The position numbers were made by a program, and so were the translations under genes. Under the pieces are notes generated by a model that searched no databases, was not told the DNA's origin, and was given only the letters and a program-made list of their open reading frames with translations. Shown piece after piece: positions 1 to 11,651 of a stretch of 64,000 bases of DNA (position 1 is its first letter; the number at the start of each line of letters is the position of its first letter). The stretch comes from Flectonema sp. DT1601 (taxonomy: Eukaryota > Euglenozoa > Diplonemea > Diplonemida > Diplonemidae): NCBI GenBank assembly GCA_964019425.1, contig OZ025787.1, positions 868,001-932,000 of the forward strand, written 5' to 3'.

Positions 1-407
1 AGCAGAGGGGGAACCTGTTGTGTTGAATAATAATTTATTAAACCATTCTTCACACCAAATACGTCATTTCATTAACGAACTATCTCTACTCGGGTAAATG
101 AACGAAAGCAAAGCAATAAAAGAGAATTCAAGAATTCTGGAGCAATGAGTTACAAGGCAGAGTACTCAATAAATAAACAAAACAGAAATACTACTTGGTG
201 TAAATAACATGAGGCAATAACTGGCATAACAGAAATTATCAACCGACAAGCTGCAAAAACTGATTAAAAGAAAACACGGATACTCAAATACGCTACTAAT
301 CGGAGACTACACGCAGTGGTGAGATGTACCGAAGCAGACATCTGCAACGATTAGTGCAAAAGAAATGAAGAGAAAATCTAAGAAACGAGCAAAAGAGAGG
401 CAGCGAC
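1..407. other. 3' flank of the LRR gene
   Basis: 407 bp after the LRR stop codon, AT-rich. No gene, acceptor plus ORF, or repeat recognised. Confidence 0.5.
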
Positions 408-3400
408 TCAATACGACGTACTGCCAAACGCAATTGGAGGAAAGTGATTGCGAATCTTCTCCCGGTCACCAGTTGTGATACTGACTGAGTTCAATGTACG
501 TAATTTCGGTAAAAAAGTCAGAACTTTCTGTTTGTAACCAGGAGTATCCTCTACAGGATTACCTCCAGTCATCAAACATATTAGTTGAGGGAAACCAGAC
601 AGAGATTCTATCTGTTTGTTTGTTTGTTTGTTTGTTTTATTAACGTCTGTGACTATAATTAGATCATTAGTAGAAGTAATAATAACTACAACACAACATA
701 CCTCAGTTATCTCTTTTATATTATTACCCTGCAGATTTAGAAATCTAAGAGATCGCATATCGAAGAGAGTTTCTGGTATCTGTTTTATGTTTTTTACTTC
801 AGTGCCTTTTTACAATAAACCAATAAAGGGTCTGGGCTCCACCTTAACACTAAGTGAAGCTTATTGAAAGATGCTTCGTAGCTGACTCGGGCGCCGTTAT
901 GATACTCTGAGGACTCTTTCTCTCACATGATATGCGAAGGATTCGACAATCCTAAACAAACTATTCACACGTTTGTCTCTTGGCTCCACCTTAACACTAA
1001 GTGAAGCTTATTGAAAGATGCTTCGTAGCTGACTCGGGCGCCGTTAGGATACCTCACTTGACACGCGAAGGATTTGACAATCCTAAACAAACTATTCACA
1101 CGTTTGTCTCTTGGCTCCACCTTAACACTAAGTGAAGCTTATTGAGAGATGCTTCGTAGCTGACTCGGGCGCCGTTATGATACTCTGAGGACTCTTTCTC
1201 TCACATGATATGCGAAGGATTCGACAATCCTAAACAAACTATTCACACGTTTGTCTCTTGGCTCCACCTTAACACTAAGTGAAGCTTATTGAAAGATGCT
1301 TCGTAGCTGACTCGGGCGCCGTTATGATACTCTGAGGACTCTTTCTCTCACATGATATGCGAAGGATTCGACAATCCTAAACAAACTATTCACACGTTTG
1401 TCTCTTGGCTCCACCTTAACACTAAGTGAAGCTTATTGAAAGATGCTTCGTAGCTGACTCGGGCGCCGTTATGATACTCTGAGGACTCTTTCTCTCACAT
1501 GATATGCGAAGGATTCGACAATCCTAAACAAACTATTCACACGTTTGTCTCTTGGCTCCACCTTAACACTAAGTGAAGCTTATTGAGAGATGCTTCGTAG
1601 CTGACTCGGGCGCCGTTAGGATACCTCACTTGACACGCGAAGGATTTGACAATCCTAAACAAACTATTCGCACGTTTGTCTCTTGGCTCCACCTTAACAC
1701 TAAGTGAAGCTTATTGAAAGATGCTTCGTAGCTGACTCGGGCGCCGTTATGATACTCTGAGGACTCTCTCTCTCACATGATATGCGAAGGATTCGACAAT
1801 CCTAAACAAACTATTCACACGTTTGTCTCTTGGCTCCACCTTAACACTAAGTGAAGCTTATTGAAAGATGCTTCGTAGCTGACTCGGGCGCCGTTATGAT
1901 ACTCTGAGGACTCTTTCTCTCACATGATATGCGAAGGATTCGACAATCCTAAACAAACTATTCACACGTTTGTCTCTTGGCTCCACCTTAACACTAAGTG
2001 AAGCTTATTGAGAGATGCTTCGTAGCTGACTCGGGCGCCGTTATGATACTCTGAGGACTCTTTCTCTCACATGATATGCGAAGGATTCGACAATCCTAAA
2101 CAAACTATTCACACGTTTGTCTCTTGGCTCCACCTTAACACTAAGTGAAGCTTATTGAGAGATGCTTCGTAGCTGACTCGGGCGCCGTTAGGATACCTCA
2201 CTTGACACGCGAAGGATTTGACAATCCTAAACAAACTATTCACACGTTTGTCTCTTGGCTCCACCTTAACACTAAGTGAAGCTTATTGAGAGATGCTTCG
2301 TAGCTGACTCGGGCGCCGTTATGATACTCTGAGGACTCTTTCTCTCACATGATATGCGAAGGATTCGACAATCCTAAACAAACTATTCACACGTTTGTCT
2401 CTTGGCTCCACCTTAACACTAAGTGAAGCTTATTGAGAGATGCTTCGTAGCTGACTCGGGCGCCGTTATGATACTCTGAGGACTCTTTCTCTCACATGAT
2501 ATGCGAAGGATTCGACAATCCTAAACAAACTATTCACACGTTTGTCTCTTGGCTCCACCTTAACACTAAGTGAAGCTTATTGAGAGATGCTTCGTAGCTG
2601 ACTCGGGCGCCGTTATGATACTCTGAGGACTCTTTCTCTCACATGATATGCGAAGGATTCGACAATCCTAAACAAACTATTCACACGTTTGTCTCTTGGC
2701 TCCACCTTAACACTAAGTGAAGCTTATTGAGAGATGCTTCGTAGCTGACTCGGGCGCCGTTATGATACTCTGAGGACTCTTTCTCTCACATGATATGCGA
2801 AGGATTCGACAATCCTAAACAAACTATTCACACGTTTGTCTCTTGGCTCCACCTTAACACTAAGTGAAGCTTATTGAGAGATGCTTCGTAGCTGACTCGG
2901 GCGCCGTTAGGATACCTCACTTGACACGCGAAGGATTTGACAATCCTAAACAAACTATTCACACGTTTGTCTCTTGGCTCCACCTTAACACTAAGTGAAG
3001 CTTATTGAGAGATGCTTCGTAGCTGACTCGGGCGCCGTTATGATACTCTGAGGACTCTTTCTCTCACATGATATGCGAAGGATTCGACAATCCTAAACAA
3101 ACTATTCACACGTTTGTCTCTTGGCTCCACCTTAACACTAAGTGAAGCTTATTGAGAGATGCTTCGTAGCTGACTCGGGCGCCGTTATGATACTCTGAGG
3201 ACTCTCCCTCTCTCACATGATATGCGAAGGATTTGACAATCCTCCACTTTAACTGACTCGGCGGACCTTAAATAATGTGTCAGAAAGTTGATAATAAACA
3301 TACCTGAGTGAGACAGTTTTGGGATATATTAAGTGATGTGATACTTGAAGAACCTTTATGAATAATACTATTAAGAGATTGATTAAGATTTGAGATATCC

Positions 3401-3801
3401 TTCAAGTGATTACCAGCTAGTTGAATATTCTTAACTGCGTATAAAGGATTATCTCCAGTTGATTTCTTTAATCCAGGAACAGGAGCTCTTGGTGTCGTTG
3501 TCAACAGGTTTGTGGGGTCATTAAGTCCTAAGAAGGAAAAGTCAAGTTGGTGAGGAGTCTTTAAAGAACTCTCTTCTTCTTCATGTTTGACGCAACTCTT
3601 TTTCTTCTTCTTTCGCTTTTCTTCTTTGGTAGCCTTTCTTACCGAAGGTAATTTCAACTTTTTATTATTTCCATCACTTGCTATACAATTTGATACTCCT
3701 TTAGTTCCTTCCCTTAAAGATGATCCCAACGATCGTTTTCTTTCCGCAATTCGCCTCCGAGAGCAAGTGTTCGACTCATTTATCGGAGGCAACTTCAACA
3801 T
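408..3801 (-). CDS. Leucine-rich repeat protein, 3 exons
   Basis: Joined model: exon 1 3304-3801, exon 2 702-779, exon 3 408-611, giving 259 aa. Both introns are phase 0 with GTATGT donors and CAG acceptors. The join makes continuous LRRs: exon 1 ends in LNISQNCLTQ and exon 2 starts IPETLFDMRSLRFLNLQGNN, a textbook repeat. Exon 3 gives the LRR cap (GNPVEDTPGY, then FLPKLRTLN), as in SDS22/LRRC-type proteins. The first ~90 residues are basic and low in complexity, with a lysine run. Start chosen at 3801: a candidate AG acceptor lies at 3823-3824 after a T-rich tract, 21 nt upstream. Intron 1 (780-3303, 2524 bp) is filled by a satellite array. Intron 2 (612-701, 90 bp) has no stop and a length divisible by three, so retention would add 30 aa. 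LRR proteins of this size are often flagellar or centrosomal; the role here is not known. Confidence 0.85.
780..3303 (-). other. Intron 1 of the LRR gene, satellite-filled
   Basis: The donor on the minus strand is CTCAG|GTATGT (GT at 3302-3303) and the acceptor is AAAACAG|ATACC (AG at 780-781). Exons on both sides join in frame inside an LRR consensus, which fixes the boundaries well. At 2.5 kb the intron is more than ten times the usual size in this window; about 2.4 kb of it is tandem repeat. Confidence 0.85.
835..3242. repeat. 147/131-bp satellite array, 17 units
   Basis: Head-to-tail monomers counted from the recurring GGCTCCACC: starts at 835, 982, 1113, 1260, 1407, 1554, 1685, 1832, 1979, 2126, 2257, 2404, 2551, 2698, 2845, 2976 and 3123 (last one partial). 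Spacings are 147 bp (L) or 131 bp (S), in the order L S LLL S LLL S LLLL S L. S units lack the CTCTGAGGACTC segment and carry GATACCTCACTTGACACGC instead. Units are otherwise nearly identical, with a few single-base variants (TTGAAAG/TTGAGAG, GGATTC/GGATTT). Each unit has a GGCGCC palindrome and an inverted repeat around GGATTGTCGAATCC. No coding role: the S units break any frame and the array lies inside an intron. Confidence 0.97.
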
Positions 3802-3824
3802 TTTGGTGTTGATGATGAATAGCT

Positions 3825-4736
3825 GTCAAATAAATAAATTAATACAACTCTTTGAACCACCCTACGAATATGAAAGCAAAGATGAGAATGCGTCTTCGTC
3901 AACATAATAATGGTTTGAATAGATTCTCAGAGTATTAGCATCACAAGAGGGAAAATATAATCGCAATAAAAAGATTAGGTCAAAGTACTTTTGAGTTGAC
4001 AAAAAGATAATAACAATCTGGGTAAACAGTCTGTAAATGTCTACAGACTGACAGAGTTATAATCGTCTGAAGACATGATTCTTTTTCCTTGTTCAGTGTA
4101 ATTAAATAAAAAGTAACTTGAAACCGTAGCTTTGGGCTCGGCTAAACCCAAAAAAAGATTTGGGACTATAAAAATGAAACAATCACAACTTCGCAGTGGT
4201 CACATCAAATCACTGTCACAGATTTCATAAAACAGGTGCAAAATTCAGGTAGTGACTTGCTGAAGAAAGATTCTTCTGCGTGTTAGAATATTTGATTTAG
4301 TATTTTACCCAATAAATTAAATAGCGTACAACAAGTCACAAACCCGTTCACCCTTAATTGCCCCAAGCATTAATATTTGCAAGGGGCTTTAAAAAGAAGC
4401 ACCATAAGGGCAACATGAATAACTCTCACAAGGAACAAAATTAAAAGGAAGCTCAAAAGAGACTGAACTGGCTAGGGTTCGACCAAATGGGGGGTGAGGT
4501 GTTTGAGCATACTTAAAAAGACATAAAGAAATTGTATTGAGATAGAGTTAATACTAAATTAAACGTTAGCAATTTATGAGACTAAACGAGGAAGTGGGGC
4601 CTAATGTAATACAATGACTCCTTCTCTTCCTGGCAGGAGAGGTTAGGGAATGAAAAGATCACAATATCCGAATACATTTATTGAAGCATGGCGGACTGCG
4701 ACCCTATCAATGAAGAGAATAAGTTGTGAATCACAA
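3825..4736. other. Intergenic, no gene seen
   Basis: 912 bp between the acceptor of the LRR gene and the stop of the next gene upstream. I see no ORF, RNA gene or repeat here. A GGTTCGACC-like string near 4478 lacks a T-arm stem. Confidence 0.6.
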
Positions 4737-7406
4737 TTACTTAAACAGTTCTGGTGACTGTTCTTTAATTCTGTTCAACTGGTCAGGATTTACTAACAGA
4801 GAAGGTGATCTGTCAAGTATGGTTGATGCGAGAATTAAAATTGAATTCTCAACCTGAGTAATAGGATTAATATTATTCTTATAAACAGTTTCCATTAACG
4901 AATTACTAAAACAGTGAGACGATGGAAGGATGACATGCAGCTCAGCATCCTCAATTGGAATGGCACCACTTTTAGTGAGAGCGTCCAATAAATCAAAACA
5001 CTGATTGTGGTGAACTTTCTTCTGTTCAGAATTCATTACTAGTGTTTGCTCGCCACCGAGAAGGGAAGGAAAATGTTTTTTTTCCCAAATTTCTGAAACC
5101 TTAAGTTGTGTAGGTCGCAAACTATTATAAATATCAAAAGATTCCATACGAGCTTCTAGTCTAGAAGGTAACGTGTTGATACTGAAGTCTTCAGATGTGG
5201 TTGTTGTTTCTGTGGCTCGTGGTGATTCACCAGAGTTTGTTGCAGAAGTAGAATCAGGAGTATTATTATTATTATTATTAGTGTTGTTACTACTAGTTAT
5301 TGTGTTACAAGAACTTACAGGAGAAGCTTTCCCTCTCCGTAAACTCATCCTCTTCTTTTTGCATGGCGCAGCAATCTTCTTTTCACACTCCTCAAATACG
5401 GCCAATTCTTCTACTGCTGCTTCCACTTGTCTCCGCTGCTGAGCTTCAAGTATTTCTTCTTTCTTCGCGTCATTTATAATAGATTTCACTGCTAAAACAT
5501 GTTCTTTAACAGCTTTCAACTTATTTGATGTTTGGTTTGGAGAGTCTGAAGAAATATCGACCCACTCAGTATCAGTTTCTGCCTCATATGAAAGGAGGTC
5601 ACTAGGAATTTGATACTCAATAAATAATGCAAGTAGGTGTTGGGTTAATTGAATCTCCTTAGTGAGTGAATTCGGAGGGAGGTTCAACACTTTTTCTAAT
5701 TGTGGTTTTATTTGAATGATTACAATTCCGAACAATGTTCCAGCCAGTTGCATCTCTCGGTAAGATTTCGCAAAACGACGTTGCTCAGGAGAGAGGCTCT
5801 CAATTCTTTCTTTAAATTCCTTCGGTGTCGGAATGGTTTCCAATAATATGGGTATACGATAATCATCTTTATCTCTTACTATCATTGACTCAGTTGGAAT
5901 GAATAAATCATTTCCCCCAATCTTCCCAAGCAACATTGCATAACAACTAAACTGTCTGGCTCTTACTGACATTATCAACGAGGTTTCTGATTCAGAACCA
6001 AAATTATAATTAACGTATCCGTGGATGTATTTCTTACCCGTAAATGATACTTTAGCAGAAGCATTCAACTCAAAGGTCATTGGAGGATCATGTGCAATGA
6101 CTCGAGGAACTGTTTGAATTGGTTGATTATTGTAATCAGCAACAACACTAAGAACTCCCTCAGGTGTCTTTCCATCTTTACGAACTGCGTATGAGAATCC
6201 TTCGATTCTACATGTGTCGCTTCGGAATGTATTTCTATTATGGTAGTCCATGTATTCACAGAAGTCTGGTCGGTACAAGTGTTTACCAATTGCAGCAACT
6301 AGTTGGTTCATAAGCATCTGTTCAATATAATAAATACCGTCGTGGAAATATTGTGACAGTCTTACTAAGTGGTGGCAGAGGTTCGATAATTTTAATGTTT
6401 TCGAGTTTATAAGAAGTTTTCCAGACGTCATTGATGAAAATTTTGAAAACATTTCATCCAAAGACCTCTTATGCTCCAAAAGTAGCGCCTGGCAATCATT
6501 CGCTTGCAGCATAGCTGGAGGACTCCTGCCATCTGTGATGCGTAACACCTCTGCTGACGATTCTGAATTATTTTCCAAGATTGGTATCACTGGAATGAAA
6601 GCTTCCTTATGAAGACAATCAGAAAGTGTTACTTCTTTACTCTCAGAAAGATGTGTTTCTTGGACACTAAAAACTTCACTAATAGCTGTCTGAACTGCAT
6701 TACTCCACATAGAGATTTCCTCAGCAAAGGCAATCGCTAATGCTACAGAAGGGTTATTACTTGGTGTTCGACAGCTAGTTGGTGAACGATCTATTTTAAA
6801 CGCTACGTTAGTATGTTCTAATAACCACGTGATGGTTACGTCAACAGGGTCTGAAATAGAATTCTTTGGATAAGGAGAATCTTCAGTAGTTGTTTTCAGA
6901 TCTATTTTATTTGCACACGACACGTCACTTAATGAAATACTAATATTTGGATCATTTCCCGGATACAGAAACAGTTTGTGTTGTACTTCGTAACTCCAGA
7001 ACCACTCAGTTATAGTTGTGATTGTCTTATCAGTGCGAGTTGAAGTACTACTGGACCCACTGTTCTTATATTCCGTCACGTACTTTGTGGCATTTTCAAC
7101 TTCTCTCTTTGCGCTCTTTATGAAAGTGCAATTCTTCTCAACTTGGTATCGGAGGGAAACTTGTTTCCCGGCTTTCAGCCATTCCGAAATCTTCGACATG
7201 TCAAAGGTTCCCATCATTCCCATACTATCCTGGTACCCCCCTACTGCAGCTTGAGTCAAAAATTCAGCCAATTCGTACTTATCTCCGTAGCTGTGATTTA
7301 CATCAGCAGCGTATGTTGGGTTTCTTGTACTGTCGAGAACTCGCTTAACTGATTCCAATGCTTTCTCGATCTGACCATGGACTCTTGTTGGATCATAGTA
7401 TTTCAT
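4737..7406 (-). CDS. Conserved-looking 889-aa protein, not recognised
   Basis: Single long ORF, 889 aa, ending in TAA. No signal peptide or membrane segment. The central region (roughly residues 330-640) is the most regular: it holds a histidine/tyrosine-rich stretch (NQLVAAIGKHLYRPDFCEYM), an arginine/glutamine-rich helix (SLSPEQRRFAKSYREMQLAG) and an ordered helical block to about residue 640. A short acidic-to-basic coiled coil with EEILEAQQRRQVEAA follows, then a low-complexity Asn/Thr/Ser linker, then a second compact block at the C-terminus. I do not recognise a named domain. The start at 7406 is supported by an AG acceptor at 7431-7432 after a clear pyrimidine tract, and there is no ATG between it and the previous gene's stop at 7638. 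The next acceptor-to-stop gap is about 205 bp. Confidence 0.85.
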   Translation of the reverse strand: MKYYDPTRVHGQIEKALESVKRVLDSTRNPTYAADVNHSYGDKYELAEFLTQAAVGGYQDSMGMMGTFDMSKISEWLKAGKQVSLRYQVEKNCTFIKSAKREVENATKYVTEYKNSGSSSTSTRTDKTITTITEWFWSYEVQHKLFLYPGNDPNISISLSDVSCANKIDLKTTTEDSPYPKNSISDPVDVTITWLLEHTNVAFKIDRSPTSCRTPSNNPSVALAIAFAEEISMWSNAVQTAISEVFSVQETHLSESKEVTLSDCLHKEAFIPVIPILENNSESSAEVLRITDGRSPPAMLQANDCQALLLEHKRSLDEMFSKFSSMTSGKLLINSKTLKLSNLCHHLVRLSQYFHDGIYYIEQMLMNQLVAAIGKHLYRPDFCEYMDYHNRNTFRSDTCRIEGFSYAVRKDGKTPEGVLSVVADYNNQPIQTVPRVIAHDPPMTFELNASAKVSFTGKKYIHGYVNYNFGSESETSLIMSVRARQFSCYAMLLGKIGGNDLFIPTESMIVRDKDDYRIPILLETIPTPKEFKERIESLSPEQRRFAKSYREMQLAGTLFGIVIIQIKPQLEKVLNLPPNSLTKEIQLTQHLLALFIEYQIPSDLLSYEAETDTEWVDISSDSPNQTSNKLKAVKEHVLAVKSIINDAKKEEILEAQQRRQVEAAVEELAVFEECEKKIAAPCKKKRMSLRRGKASPVSSCNTITSSNNTNNNNNNTPDSTSATNSGESPRATETTTTSEDFSINTLPSRLEARMESFDIYNSLRPTQLKVSEIWEKKHFPSLLGGEQTLVMNSEQKKVHHNQCFDLLDALTKSGAIPIEDAELHVILPSSHCFSNSLMETVYKNNINPITQVENSILILASTILDRSPSLLVNPDQLNRIKEQSPELFK

Positions 7407-7637
7407 TGGATGGTAGTAGTAGTTTTGTATCTAAATGGGGGAAATAAGTTAAACAGCAACACCAAACAACAATAACAACTATTATAATGTGCGTTCACAA
7501 TAAGCAGAAGCTGTGGAAACAGATCCACTTAAGGTGAACTACTATTTCAAAAAAGGGGGAATAGATAATAATATTTATAATTATCAGATTAATAACCTAA
7601 AACAGAACTGCAATCAAAGAGGTTGGCGAAGAAGCTT

Positions 7638-9032
7638 TTACTTTGAGGTGAGCCGGTCAACAGATTTTATTATTTCATTCTTTTTCATCTTTGTAAACGT
7701 TGGGACGACGTCTTCGATGTATTTCTTCTTTAAAAGGGTTCGGAGTTCTTGTTGATTTTTGTGTCTCCGGTAGAACATTCGGTTGTTAGATTCGGTAACA
7801 CCTTCGGTGGTGAGTTTGCGAGATTGGTGTGGTTGTTTCCATTTCTCAACAATTCGCTTCGTGACTTCCTGTTCCCGAACCAACCCCTCATAGAATACTC
7901 TGTGAATCAAAACATCTTCTTCATCTCTGCGAAGAGTTTTCTTCGCAACATGCTGACTGAAGTTAGTTTCTTGTAACTCATCAGCAACAATCGCTTTTTG
8001 AGTTCGAATTTCCAGCTCTCGATCGTGAAGTCGAGCAGACAACTCATTCTGAGCAGCCAATCGAAGTTTATTCCCTCTGTCTATTTCAGGAAGATGTTTT
8101 CTCTTTGTTGGTATTGATAGCCTTGTTGCTGCTGCTTCGATATCCTTCGCTATTCTTTTATGAACTCTTGGTGACGATCCATGAGCAGGTAATATGGGAG
8201 CAGTATATTTCTTTTGCATTGCATTGTGACCTCGTAGGACTCTTTCTTCATCTTTTCCTAAAGAGAGTTTCTGCAGTTGTTCTAAATATTTTTTATTTAT
8301 TTGAGACTTCTCATGTCCAGTGTTCTCAAGAAGTGCTAACATTTCTAGGAGATTGGCTGAAGCGTCTTGAAATTCCTGCCCCGTTAGTTTTTTACGAGTT
8401 TCTTGGTATTTCTTTATGTTTTCTTCTATTATTGCTATTTCTTTATCCTTAACTGATAATTGTTGTTTTCTTAAAGCCTTGAGACTGTCTATGGATTGCT
8501 GTTTTTTGATTGCCTCTTCCAGATTTTTATTATCTGATGCAATTCCAACATTTCTACCAGCCGTTGTTTGTTTATTTACCATCGATTGATGTCTTTTTAG
8601 GGTTTCTGATTTTTGTGTTTTTGTATTCTCCTCCGCGAGTTGTTTTTGTGCCTTCATACCTCTCAGAATTCGCTCTTCCTCATGAGTGAGTTTTAGAGCT
8701 TTTGAATCATACTTTTCTTCTATTCGTGTTATTTCTGCTTCTGTGCTGTCTACAGTCGTAAGCAGTTCTTGCTTTTGTTCGAGTAAGGCGAGTCTCGCTG
8801 CTGCTTTATCTTCTGTGTCTAGTTTTGTGTTTACTTCAGTTAGTTTAATTTTTAAATCAGATAACTTTTCATTCTCCTGTTCCAGCTCTGCTGTTTTCTC
8901 TTCTTGTTGAGCTTCAATTTGTCGTATCTTTTCTTTTGCCTTATTTCGTGAATCCACTTCTTCTATTAGAGCTTTTGACTGGATTCTCTTTATGGGAGTA
9001 GAGGTTTCCCTTGACTCTGTTGGGCTTTCCAT
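7638..9032 (-). CDS. Coiled-coil protein with EExxLRG motifs
   Basis: 464 aa, almost wholly charged helix: long coiled coil over about residues 20-130 and 160-260, rich in E, K, Q and L, no membrane segment. A short motif recurs: LTHEEERILRG (near residue 117), GKDEERVLRG (near 258) and RRDEEDVLIHR (near 370). Related strings (PLELRILRG, PSEELLLRR) occur in the next-but-one gene, 11652-14552. Such proteins are typical of cytoskeletal or flagellar scaffolds, but nothing here proves a site. Start at 9032 is backed by an excellent acceptor, TTTTTTTTCATTACAG, at 9085-9086, 52 nt upstream. Only about 270 bp separate that acceptor from the cathepsin stop. Confidence 0.85.
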   Translation of the reverse strand: MESPTESRETSTPIKRIQSKALIEEVDSRNKAKEKIRQIEAQQEEKTAELEQENEKLSDLKIKLTEVNTKLDTEDKAAARLALLEQKQELLTTVDSTEAEITRIEEKYDSKALKLTHEEERILRGMKAQKQLAEENTKTQKSETLKRHQSMVNKQTTAGRNVGIASDNKNLEEAIKKQQSIDSLKALRKQQLSVKDKEIAIIEENIKKYQETRKKLTGQEFQDASANLLEMLALLENTGHEKSQINKKYLEQLQKLSLGKDEERVLRGHNAMQKKYTAPILPAHGSSPRVHKRIAKDIEAAATRLSIPTKRKHLPEIDRGNKLRLAAQNELSARLHDRELEIRTQKAIVADELQETNFSQHVAKKTLRRDEEDVLIHRVFYEGLVREQEVTKRIVEKWKQPHQSRKLTTEGVTESNNRMFYRRHKNQQELRTLLKKKYIEDVVPTFTKMKKNEIIKSVDRLTSK

Positions 9033-9354
9033 GGTGTGGCAGTATCTGTGTACTCGGTCAAGTTTCCCTCTTATTTAGAATTGACCTGTAATGAAAAAAA
9101 AGTGCAACAAAACAGAGTACAACGACAGAACAAATTAATCACACATTACATTGTCACTAGTCACGCGGAATGCTGAAATCGAAAAACGAATTCGGCGGCT
9201 AAAAAAGTAAAAGGCAAAAGTAAAACAAAATCAGGGAGGAATAAGAACACGAACGTGTGTTCTTTATAAGAGTAATTATTTAAAAGGTTTTTTTTGGAAC
9301 AAATGAAACTCAAAACGTTTCAAGAGAGAGGTTGTCGTACGATTCGTATCAGAC

Positions 9355-11651
<2,297 letters not shown>

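Noticed and set aside
4470-4490. B-box-like GGTTCGACC, possible tRNA
   Set aside because: The flanking bases cannot form a T-arm, and no A-box or acceptor stem lies at the right distance.
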